A stretch of DNA of 64,000 bases from Collybiopsis luxurians FD-317 M1 (lineage: Eukaryota > Basidiomycota > Agaricomycetes > Agaricales > Omphalotaceae), in assembly GCA_000827265.1 (NCBI GenBank), contig KN834750.1:1279297-1343296 (forward strand), given 5' to 3'. This document shows, piece after piece, positions 35,121 through 45,142 of the stretch; within the stretch, counting starts at the first letter, position 1; the number at the start of each line of letters is the position of its first letter. The notes under the pieces were generated by a model, which did not search any database, was not told the DNA's origin, and saw only the letters and a program-made list of their open reading frames with translations. A program made the translations under genes and the position numbers.

Positions 35121-35390
35121 CTTGTGCGGTCAGTGAGCGGAGAAGGGGAGAGGTACGACCTTATGTACAAGTATGTGTGCTTGACGCAGTCTGAATCCGC
35201 AGAATGACAGCTTACGCGTTCACCGTTCATCTCACAATGCGCAGCGAACCTAGAAGTTCCGAGATAGTGGTAAATACAGTAGATAGAATACAAGGTTACA
35301 TATTCAATACAACCATGCTGCTGCGCAGTTCGAGACTACAAGCTTAGACTGAGCAGCGGCTGCGGTAGACGCCATGAGACTCCAACACGA

Positions 35391-36551
35391 TTAGGAATGT
35401 CGCCCTCTGCGGTCATAGTCTCTACCACCTCGTCCACGACCTCCCCGTCCTCGTCTACCTCCACGTCCACGCCCTCGACCCCGTCTGTGCTCTTGAACCC
35501 AGTGATAGTAATGACACTCCAAGTCATCTTCTATATACCCCACCTCCATATTGCCAATCGATGTTCGCAACACAAGTTCATCCCCGTTCCATTTTACGCC
35601 CTGACCTTTCCGGGTCGCCCAATCTGCGTCCGAGCCCGAGCTTTTCAGCACCGACGAATCTCCTACAAATATCCTTGTAAATCTCAATTCTGACTTTAGT
35701 GTTGACGAAGACTCTTCCAAAGCGGGATCGAGTGTTAGCCGGCCAAGTTGTGTATAGGCGCTAATAAATCCATGAAAGTTGCGGGGAATACGGACGGAGA
35801 CTGTTCCCGCTCGGGAGCCTGCGAATAAACGGATTGCGGGCTGAGTGGAACTCCGCCGCTGTACGCAGTGTGTCAAAGAGAGATTCCCAAGTCTCGCACA
35901 GTGTGCGAAGTCGAACATACCAATTTAACGTTCACTGTTCCCATTTTGGACGAGATGTCCATTACCACTCTGGTCGATTTTATGCCCTCCTCGTCCTCCT
36001 CAAGCTCCCCGTTCAATACCGTCAGATCAGCACTGATTGTACCAACGGTTGTTCTCAGTTTGACGTTGGGATCCATGTATTTACCTCCCCGGCTGCGTGC
36101 AGGGAACTTCAGAGCGGAATCGATTGTGTATTCACAATTGATAGTGCCAAAGGGCTCCTTGATGCAGATATTGTTGACCGCGCGAACAGAATGCATAGCG
36201 GTCAGCGTCTCTGTGGGAGAGAATGGGGCTTTGGAAGACGAAGGCGATGAAGGGGAGGATGGGGGATGCTCTGACGCGAGTACAACGGGATCGGGGAAAG
36301 ACATAGAGGCAAAAGGTGGTACAGTAGAGATAGGCCTTTCGAACTCCTCGTATTTCGGGGGTAGCTCCTGCGGTAGACAGAGAGTGAGTAGCTGAAATAG
36401 TTAAATCAATCAATTAGGAATTCAGGAGGCTCACCGTTGCTGCGACTACGTGAATGACATTCCGTAGCTCAGGAAAAATGTCTTCCGCAGCTAATTTTAA
36501 GGTATCGTCCAAAGGACTGTAGGCTGGCTCTTTCTCCGAAACGAGAATCAT
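35391..36551 (-). CDS. DUF7330 protein B with C-terminal RGG-rich tail
   Basis: Exons 36435-36551, 35921-36367 and 35391-35858 give 343 residues. Starts MILVSEKEPAYSPLDD. Domain repeats: ICIKEPFGTINCEYTI, KLRTTVGTISADLTV, VMDISSKMGTVNVKL, SVRIPRNFHGFISAYT, IFVGDSSV and LVLRTSIGNMEVGYI. After the domain the protein ends in a tail of about 30 residues built from RGRG and RGG units (35400-35480), a composition typical of RNA-binding or arginine-methylated tails. Protein A lacks this tail. Function is unknown; the combination suggests acquisition of RNA or nucleolar association, which is inference only. Confidence 0.8.
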
Positions 36552-36907
36552 AACGTGCAGGAAGCTACGCAAAGCTTGATAGAAGCCAAGTTACCTGTGG
36601 TAGAGGAAAGGAGAAGAGCGTAGTCATCGTTTGGATAAGCAGCCAACTATAAATGAAGATTTAACAAAGATTATAATAGAATTCGACTGCGGAGGTCCCT
36701 CTCGTCATGGAGCGGTACTCGACTGATCGCAGCCGCATTCAATGAATTAATCCGATATTTTCTCACACCAGAATGGAGCTAAAATCAAGCATGTAAAGGC
36801 ATAGTTCATTGTAGCAGTAAAGATGTATACATGTAGAACAACGCCGTGACATATGCAACATAGAATGCTCTTTTTTGTCAGCACCAGACCAAAGCCGTCA
36901 TACTGAT
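36552..36907. other. gap between eL20 end and DUF7330 protein B start
   Basis: Promoter of DUF7330 protein B and 3' flank of the ribosomal protein gene. No coding signal. Confidence 0.5.
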
Positions 36908-37593
36908 TTAGAAGGTCGTTGGGCGCTGAGCGACAAAGAGCGACTTCGATTTGGAGACACGATGGGGAAGAGGGAACTTGAGGTGGGGAGTCATGAGTTG
37001 TTTGATGTATGGTCGGCGAACATCTGCAGACTTCTCAATCTCGACCACACGGAGAATCTTGGAAGGCATTAGTTCTCTCCGAGTTTGAAATTGAAAGAGG
37101 ACAACATACGTGGATCGACCTGAAACGCGCACGGTGCCTAGCAGCCATGTCCTGGTACATGCTCTTTACAGCGTCAGCCCTGGAGAGCTCACGGTACTCC
37201 TTGTACATATTGTGGGTACCAGACCGGGAGTCGTATCGGAGCCAGATACCAAAGTTCTTAACCTTCAACGGCTTCTTCTCGTGGATCTACAACAAGGCAA
37301 GGTCAGCGATCCCATTCCGCCTGCCTCTTGAGGGCTGCAAGGGATAAACTACGGACGACGTTAACACCAATGATTTCGCCATTGGCTTTCTTGACCTTCT
37401 TTAATTGCCTGTAACAGTCATTAGAGCTTGAGAAACGGGTATTTCTCTATCAGACGTACCTCAAGAAGTACCAGAAGCGCGACTTGGCGACAACTTCGTT
37501 GGGAGCGAAGATGCGCATACGGTAAATTTTGGGAGTCGGGTCAGACTCGGTAGGCAAATGGCGACCGACAACCTGGTATTCTTGGAGGCCCAT
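36908..37593 (-). CDS. 60S ribosomal protein eL20 (L18a)
   Basis: Structural protein of the large cytosolic ribosomal subunit. Start 37593 ([19 protein letters not shown]). Conserved blocks: [69 protein letters not shown] and FPLPHRV. There are three introns, after FWYFLR, after GVNV and after RSIHV. The full length matches yeast L18a. An upstream 5'UTR exon ends at a GTAAGT donor near 37770, with the acceptor just before the ATG. Confidence 0.95.
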
Positions 37594-37958
37594 GTCTAAA
37601 TGCGTTAAAAAGTGTCAGGTTGTTGTCCTATGCACAGAAAAGCCCATCCAATCAAAGTCGAGTCAATCCAACCATTTTCCATCGGATTTCTGTACTTCAA
37701 ACTCGCCCAGTATGCAGAAAAGACTCTCTATAACCCTCAAATCTGAATTTAAGGCATAAAGAGACTTACCTGACTTGATTTTGTCTTGAGGAAAGTTTTG
37801 AACGTAGGAAATCGACGAATGAAAATTTGGACACGGGTTTGCGACGGATCAGCCGGCCCCGGATGCCGGATCTCACGGGTGGCCAACTGAAAGCTGAATG
37901 AACTTAAGTAACTCGGAATGTCACCAACCCATGTGCGTGGTCTTTGCCTTCAACGTTC
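37594..37958. promoter_or_regulatory. bidirectional promoter between eL20 and metallophosphoesterase
   Basis: Contains the eL20 5'UTR intron (donor GTAAGT near 37770, acceptor just upstream of 37593) and the upstream noncoding exon. Only about 190 bp then remain before the ATG of the plus-strand phosphoesterase at 37959, so the two genes must share promoter DNA. Confidence 0.55.
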
Positions 37959-39658
37959 ATGATGAAGGTCCTAATCTCCGCAGCAATTACCTGGCTCGTC
38001 CACTGGATTGTTTGTGAAGCAGCTCCTACCGGTAGCATCACCTTGGTCTCTACATTTGCGGTTTGAATAATACGTAAGTACGTAGCTTCAGTCAGGCCCC
38101 AGGATCCATACCCAGATAAGCCTCGAATTACCTTTCGACCTGATGGAACCTTCAAGATTACGGTCTTCTCTGATATGCACTGGGGAGAAAATCCCTGGGA
38201 TGTCTGGGGCCCTCAGCAAGATGCAAATAGTACGAGGCTCATGGAGACCGTCTTGCCTAGTGAAAAACCGGATTTCGTGTAAGTATCGAAACATTTGGCT
38301 TTTTTGTAGCTTTGAACCGTAAAAATTGGCTCTATACGCAGTGTTTTGAACGGAGATCTGATCACGGGTGAAAGTAAGCGTGACGTCCAGAGGTAACCGT
38401 AATGCGTATTCCAATGCGATTGTAGATGCATTCAAAGACAATGCGACATTCCTGATTGATAGGATTGTCGCTCCCTTGAACGCGGCAAAGATTCCATTCT
38501 CTTCTACTCACGGCGTTCGTTTGTTTTACATTCGATTTCCAACAGAATGAATGTGTTAACAGTTATTCAGAATCATGACAACCAAAAGAACATCACACAT
38601 TTGCAGGAGATCCTACGAGAGCAAAAAGTTGCACCCCTTAGTTATACCCGGGTTGCTCCTCCAGGTGTTGGTGGTTTTGAGGGTCCAGGAAATTATTGGA
38701 TTCCGGTAAGCAAGTCTCTTTCTTTGGAGGAACATACATCTGATATTGGTCATAGGTGTACGAAAAGGCATCAGGTATGCATGTTACGAGAGCACCCTCT
38801 TACAGTGTTTTTAATGACATTACTGCACAGACGCTGTTCCAGTTCTGGTCCTATGGTTCTTTGATTCTCGAGGTTCATACGCAGTTTTTTTCCCTTTGTC
38901 AAAATAAACCAAGGTACTTTCTTCAGGCGGTTTCTCATACGGCGAGAATAGCACTGCTGTTCCTGACTGGGTCGACGCCAGTGTTGCAACCTGGATCGAG
39001 AGCGAAACAGCGGCCATGAACGCTGCTTGGGGTCCAGCAGAGAATCGGGGGGCTTTGGCGTTTGTTCATATCCCTCCGTGAATATGGAGTATTTTTTGGA
39101 GGATTTCTGAGAGTTAACTGGACTTTGCAGGCATCTGATTCAAAATTTACAGGCGACCCTGAACAGCACAAAGGAGCCTGGATTGAATGGTAAGTATATT
39201 CGACTTTCTCGTGCAGTGCGTTATAAACTAATTGTAATCGTCTGTAACAAGCGGATATATTGGGCTCAGGATCTACACAGTCGACCACGGACGAGTCGGA
39301 TGTCGGTGAGGATGACGCATTTTGGAACTCTTTAAATGCGAATGTCAAGAATTTACATGCTGTTATATCTGGACATGGTAAGTGCGCGCGCGCAGACTTT
39401 GCCTATACTGTCTTTAACAGACTTGGCTCGAATACAGACCACGGCAATGAATGGTGTGTCCGTGAACCCTCAAAGAATGTCATCTTCTGTTTCGACAAGC
39501 ACGCGGGGTACGGAGGATATTCTGATGATGGTTGGGGTTACGGGGTGCGGAATGTGGTTTTCAAGTCAACGGATCCGAGGGCTGGAGTACAAACGTGGAT
39601 TAGGTTGGAAGAGGGAGAGACGAGGGCGAATATTACGCTGAACGAAGAGTATTCGTGA
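37959..39658 (+). CDS. secreted calcineurin-like metallophosphoesterase (Dcr2/purple-acid-like)
   Basis: Eleven exons give 377 residues: 37959-38031, 38092-38278, 38342-38373, 38426-38514, 38571-38705, 38756-38774, 38831-38872, 38927-39077, 39131-39189, 39252-39377 and 39438-39658. A signal peptide starts MMKVLISAAITWLV. The five metal-binding blocks of the superfamily are present: FSDMHWGE, VVLNGDLITGE, GNHDNQ (split by an intron after HG), AFVHIP and ISGHDHGNEW (split by an intron). The second-block Asn replaces the usual Thr in TGD. It acts on phosphate esters outside the cell or in the secretory path; substrate unknown. Very short exons (19 and 32 nt) make automatic models likely to fail. 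Confidence 0.9.
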
Positions 39659-40021
39659 AAGGAAGTTATGTAAATAATTGTATAATTTGCGAAATTGTGC
39701 ACGTGAACGGTCTAGACACCCTGCAAGCATACCTCCGTTATAAGACAAGAATGGGTAGTATGGGAGAGATTAGATACTAGAACCTCCTGGACTGCGTCCG
39801 ACCTGCCTTCTTTTCCAAACTGTTTCGAGGATCTGGGGACGTCGACAGTATAATTGGAAGCTTTACAAAAAAGGCGAAACATCATCTGACTGCAGAAAGG
39901 GCTAGTTCAAGCGAGAGACTAAAGATACAAAGGAGGTAGCCAGAATTTAAAGTGGGGTTAGGTTGGAGCACAAGTCTTGAAATTTTACTTCCATAGCGTA
40001 TATTCATACTGCTACCGAATT
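39659..40021. other. intergenic gap
   Basis: 3' flank of the phosphoesterase and promoter of the ubiquitin-fold gene. Nothing else is seen. Confidence 0.5.
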
Positions 40022-41118
40022 ATGGCCGGCAATTTCCCTCGTCCCTTCACATCTCCTGGACGAACAAATTCCTCGACTCAGCTTCATCCTGCAGCTCCTT
40101 TCCATCCAATCAACTTTGACATCGACGACCAAGACCAAGTCGGCTTGACGACGACAACATCTCATCCCAATAATCAGATTCTAAATCCTGAACCGCCTGC
40201 CGGATCAGATTCACTGGGAACGACAGCTACTTCTGCTGTTGACCAGTCTCTGCCACGTAACCTCACCGTCTTCGACCTTCCACCCCAGCAGCAGCCCTCT
40301 CCATACATCCAATATCTCTACGGAGCGTTGACTCGCGGCCAAGGTTACAGTACAACTAATTCGGCAAGGACTTCATATACTAGGGTCGATTCAATGGCTC
40401 TCGAAAGCGAGAACGAGACTGAGCAGGAAGTCCCAGAGCCAGAAGATGAGCATAACGGAGAAAATGCACCCCAAGTTGAACAGATTCAAGCCATACCTCC
40501 ACCGACCCCGGTTGTTTCCATTTGTTTCCTCTTGATCTCGGGGAAACGAAAGGTTATGACATTCGAGCCAGAAACAACCGTTGGGAGGGTGAAAGAGCTG
40601 CTATTTCATAGCTGGCCCACAGGGCAAGGTATGTACTTCGCCACTCAAACGCTACTTTTGACCAAATTGATCTCAGATTGGACTGATGAACGACCTCCGA
40701 CACCCTCACATTTCCGACTTCTCCATTTGGGTAGGATATTACAGGATGAGGATACATTGAAAGGTATTTACTCTTAATACTTGCTTTCAAAGCCGCACTC
40801 ACAATCTCTCTAGCGTGCAACTTTCCATCTCACACTCCATCTACGTCATCCTCTCCTGCTCCAACCATCGTCCACCTGGCAATCCGCCCTTCAGGTCCAG
40901 GTATACCCAATCCCCGCGACAGCAGTGATCTGGAGAAAAAGAACAAGAGCACGCGGACACGATTGGTGGCTCGCTTTAGCTCCGTCTTGGCCAATGGCGA
41001 TGGAAATGATGCGGAACCTACTCCGGCACCCGGAACTGGAACTGGAACAGGAGGCACAGGGGATGCAGCGGCTGCTGAAGAAAGTTCGCGTGGCTGCACT
41101 TGCTGCATCATTTGCTAA
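40022..41118 (+). CDS. ubiquitin-fold protein with C-terminal CaaX-like box (MUB-like)
   Basis: Exons 40022-40628, 40677-40763 and 40814-41118 give 332 residues. The N-terminal half is disordered and rich in Pro, Ser, Thr and acidic residues. The ubiquitin-like domain begins VSICFLLISGKRKVMTFEP, continues TTVGRVKELLFHSWP, and includes FRLLHLGRILQDEDTLK (the LIYxGKxLxDxxTL-like segment), then IVHLAIRP. A Gly/Thr linker leads to the end RGCTCCIIC. The last four residues, CIIC, form a CaaX-like motif with two more cysteines just upstream, as in membrane-anchored ubiquitin-fold proteins, which are prenylated and palmitoylated. The protein is therefore predicted to sit on a membrane. No diglycine end exists, so it is not a conjugatable modifier. 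Confidence 0.85.
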
Positions 41119-42063
41119 GTACGTGATGTCCGTACCCCTCTGCTCTGCTCCCTGGATACGGCCTCAACTGCCTCGACACTATCATCATCATTGTCGCACT
41201 CTACCTATCCTTTCCGAAGACCTCCTCTCTCCCATCTGATTTCTTCCATGTTTGCTGCCGCTACAGCAGTATTTACATATGTTCTTTTTGTACACGAGTT
41301 GTTGTGCATGTCTATTCCTACGGTTCACTCTGCGGGACTGCCCTCCCGCTTTCATATCTGTGTCACTAGCTCTTGCATCTTCCGCCTCGCCTGCGTCAAA
41401 ACCCATCATACTCTACTTATCCCCATTTGGTCGAGTAGTGACGTCGGCTAGTTGACGTCTACCAGGACGTTTGGAAGCTAAAGTTTGCATGCAGAGGGGT
41501 GTGCGAAGGGTAGGGGAGACGGCAATGATTCTTCAATTCTTGCATGTATCTGACGACGGGGCGGAACTCATGAACAGCCAACTCACCAGGTGACACAGCT
41601 ATGAGTCGTTTGATGAATGGTTGGCCGTCGCCTATCATATTCTTGCATCTTTACTCTATACGAACATTCACGATCTTTGCATTTGCTATTTCTAGTTGAT
41701 GTTATACGCATGTACATACATACCTGATGGTAATATTCGAGCTTTTCTGCTTAGCTCTGTTCGACTTTTGCTCCTCAAATCAAGATTCTAAAACAGCGCC
41801 GAAATTTGACATACGAAGGGTTCATATACCCTTCGAATGGTCCGCTTATAGCCCAAGTCGTCGCTCAGTGTGAAGTTACTGTCACGCTTATGCCTTGTTA
41901 TTATAGACGCGTATTCTAGGATATGTTACTCCCGCCGAAACTCAAAGTGACGGATAGGTAGATGAGGTTCAGTATCGTCACAATCTGCGTCTTTTGCCCT
42001 TTGTACGTAAAGGGCTCTAACTTAAATTGAAATTGTGCCGTCGACCCTAAGTTCTTTCTCCTC
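41119..42063. other. intergenic region, nothing recognised
   Basis: About 0.9 kb. Plus-strand open frames at 41191-41451 and 41252-41455 overlap in different frames and carry no domain. Confidence 0.5.
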
Positions 42064-42342
42064 TTACTTCCGCCAATAGTAATGTCTGGCATTTTCTTTA
42101 TGTGAATTCTTCTCTTGATATTCTCTCAATACCTGCATTCGGATTTCTTCCAATGCCTGCGACAGTTCAGAACCTTCATGAACACACTGATTGTACTTTG
42201 CTGTAATGACTGTTGTACGATAGGTCGGCTGTACTGGACATGAGCTGTACTGAACATTCAGTTTGCTGTAGCTGCAGATTCTCACCTGTGCATCAACAGG
42301 TTCGAGACCTTCTCTCAGATCAAGCAAATCACCCTTGGACAT
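42064..42342 (-). CDS. 73-residue hypothetical protein
   Basis: Exons 42286-42342 and 42064-42228 are joined by a good intron (GTGAGA donor, CAG acceptor). The product starts MSKGDLLDLREGLEPVDAQ and ends with a helical charged segment (ELSQALEEIRMQVLREYQEK) and ARHYYWRK. No family is recognised. A further open frame upstream (42536-42733, MPTFLRLQEEFARS) might be a 5' part, but no phase-consistent join was found. Could be a real small gene or a remnant. Confidence 0.35.
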   Translation of the reverse strand: MSKGDLLDLREGLEPVDAQVRICSYSKLNVQYSSCPVQPTYRTTVITAKYNQCVHEGSELSQALEEIRMQVLREYQEKNSHKENARHYYWRK

Positions 42343-43231
42343 GATCAGAACCAGGCTGCTGCTCTACTGGGACAGCAATTATCCAGATCCATGATTGTCA
42401 TTCCATGGGTAAGAGGGAAGCGTCCTAACCTGTTCTGGAGTTATCCTCTCAATTTTTTAACTGGAAAGGCCGATAGGAAGGAGGAAAGACAACTGATACA
42501 GTACACTCCTGCATGCGGCAGAATCATGGGACTGGCTAATTCCGTGTTCGATTTTCAAGGCTTCCTTTTGAAGTTGTCTCTACGTCCTCAATTATAGGAT
42601 GGTCCATAGGCACTGCTCTTTGCAATAGAATGAGCATGAACGCGGAGTGAAATACGACAGACGACACCGCAGCATAAGAACAGGCTTTCGACGATCTTGC
42701 AAATTCCTCTTGTAGCCTCAAGAAGGTGGGCATACGACACGTTTAAAGTTTCTCCCTTCGTATTCGAGGGATCAAGGATCTAAGTTCTGAATGATTTATT
42801 TGGACCAATGGAATTCTGCTTTGCATTGCACTATACACGTACATGGACCCATCGGAGGATATAACCGAACTTAAACAACGGGTTTTTCTATTTTGCAATC
42901 ATGATGGAATCGATAGTGAGCACTCGTGAAGGGGTCAATCATTGCTCCGTAGCCTATCGGAATTCGGGAGGTCGGGAGGCCGTGGAAGGATATTTCTTTG
43001 TCTTTTCCAAACTCGAGGTTGCCGATTAAACTTTAAGTGTAGATTGAGTTAGATCTGTCCGCATAGAAGCACCAACGTCAACAAGAAGAAAGGAAATTTT
43101 TTGTGCTCTACATAGCACTGGGAGTGGGGCGAGATGTGATAAAATTCTAGATACTACATTTTAGGTCGTATAGACGTCGATTAATCCAAGACGACTTTAA
43201 TCAAGATGGCGGTTCAAACTGATCAGAGACT
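42343..43231. other. intergenic region, uncertain coding remnants
   Basis: Contains the unassigned minus-strand frame at 42536-42733. Otherwise nothing was recognised. Confidence 0.45.
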
Positions 43232-43830
43232 TCAAGCTCGGTGTGTCGGACGCGAAGAAACACCCACACAAGTGACTTTTGCCACTACTGGAAGGAGGTG
43301 TTCATCTGTAACGTACGCCGGAGTGTTCGCATTCCTATCAATATGTGTACCGAGCCTCTGCCCATCCAAAATATATTGAGTCAACTCCAGGAAACTGCGG
43401 AATGGAGACGACTTACCAGGGTATCGCCATTCTTCAGGGCGATCTCTCCTGTGAGTTTGACCCCATTGACAAATGTACCAAAGGCAGAGTCAAGGTCTCG
43501 AATGTAAATCTTAGGGCCGAAATGGTCAGCAATGGATGAATACTAATTCTGAGAACCTACCTGACCGTCGGCGCTCCAGGCTTCTGCATGATTGATACTT
43601 AGAGGAATAGACGAGACCAGGAGTCCCTGACCGTTTGCTGGATGGCAAGGAGCGAACCAGCCATTCGTACTGGCGGAACTCCTGTTCTCGACCGTTAGTC
43701 CAGTATTATTATCGACCTGCGATCCCAAAACGGCCCTAACGTTGGGTGGAAGAGGGATGTATTTCGAAGCGAACGGGAAGCTTCCATTCTTCGATTGAAG
43801 AGCCAACATAGGTGGAAGAATGGCATCCAT
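43232..43830 (-). CDS. small FHA-domain protein
   Basis: Exons 43561-43830, 43417-43509 and 43232-43357 give 162 residues, essentially one forkhead-associated domain that reads phosphothreonine marks. Hallmarks: the SxxHA-type motif in SINHAEAWS, then IYIRDLDSAFGTFVNGVKL (the SxGTxxNG-type block, with Phe for Ser/Asn), ALKNGDTLRLGT, and a final strand VVAKVTCVGV. The usual GR arginine of strand 3 is not clearly seen; PPNVRAVLGS is the nearest candidate. The open frame continues upstream of ATG 43830 to about 44004, so a longer N-terminus is possible. Most fungal FHA relatives (Far10/SLMAP type) are much longer and have a membrane anchor; this one seems to be the domain alone. Confidence 0.75.
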
Positions 43831-45142
43831 TGCAAAAGGGGATAAAAAAGCGTAATTCGATCGAGGAAGGTTGTTCGACGGGTTGGGATTTGGAAAGGCA
43901 ATTATTTGCTTGATAAATACGCAAAGGAACAAGCCGTCGAGAGAGAGATATATCGAGCGTGCAAACGGATCTGCCTTTACGAGATGTTCAACTCGAGGGC
44001 ACACTGTCTATATCTCGCGGGAGCACCGCACGGGTATAGATATCATATAAGACCAACGTCTTGACAGTCAGCAGGTGTAAGTAGATGAACTCTAAATCTT
44101 TGAAGCTTCGTTCGTCGCCAGTCCGCAGTTATACCGGTCAAAATGATAAGGCTTTCGAGAACCTTGACACTTGCCACTGGTATGTGTTCTGATTGGAGAA
44201 AATGAACCTAAGGAGGAGACATTCGGAGTTTAGATGCAACGAAGGTTTAAATGCATGCACGCTTAACGAAAGAGACTCAGGCCGGTTATGAAGCAAATGG
44301 TACTTGCGGCTAAAATGCAGACAGAGTTTGCGATATTTGGGTGTGCGAGCGTTCAAATTAATTGATCAATTTTTTGGGGCTTAAGTCTAGACCGAAGCTT
44401 CAAGAGGTAAGACACAAACAAACACGACGCGTTCGCTCACTGGAGTACTGAATTCAGTCCGAGAGCAAGACCATGGGTCCAACTGAGATGTTGATGTAAC
44501 ATATTTAGGACGCAATGAGGGTGATGAAAACCAAACGTCAGTCTTAGGTCTTCAAAGCTTAAACAGTAACTATTCATTAGGTGTACTGTAACAACATTCA
44601 GGAAGCAAGCATTTAGCAAGCAATTTTCTACGTTGACCGTAAAAAAGAAGCAAAAAAGTGTAGCACCTCTGGTAAGGAACACTACTCCATGAAACTACTA
44701 CCCACAATGGCGAGAGTACGCTCCAGCTGAGGCACGATTCGTCTAAGACAAGCAGTAGACACCCGCGAGAGAAGTGAGATAATCGCGGGAGGACAATAAT
44801 GCGAGTCTGCAAATGAGTATGAGAAGAAAAAAAAAAAATATTCCTTTTATAGTGCATTGGTGGCTGTGCCAGTATCGTGACCTGAGGCTGAATCGCGTCT
44901 GAGTCGTTCAAACTGACTCACACTGCTACTGCCGCCAGCATACCAGTCCATTACGGCTACACGTATACATCCAATATGGCTTTCAAGACGGTAACCAGTA
45001 CTATGAATTTGTATTTTCTCTCTACAATATATTCACCCTCCAATGATGGTATCCCTGTGACGGCCCCTCCTTGGAGTACTTGACGTCAGGTCCGTATCGC
45101 AAAATAATATTTTAATTGGCCAAATACTCTACTCGAGCATCC
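43831..45142. other. divergent intergenic region, nothing recognised
   Basis: About 1.3 kb between the FHA gene and the SMP/C2 gene. Minus-strand open frames at 44138-44356, 44437-44682 and 44570-44911 look non-coding. A poly-A run of 12 lies near 44828. Confidence 0.5.

Noticed and set aside
35868..36395. 175-codon plus-strand open frame
   Set aside because: It is the antisense shadow of DUF7330 protein B, which has splice support and domain features.
38088..38441. 117-codon minus-strand open frame
   Set aside because: Antisense shadow of the phosphoesterase exons, whose metal-binding motifs and phases are complete.
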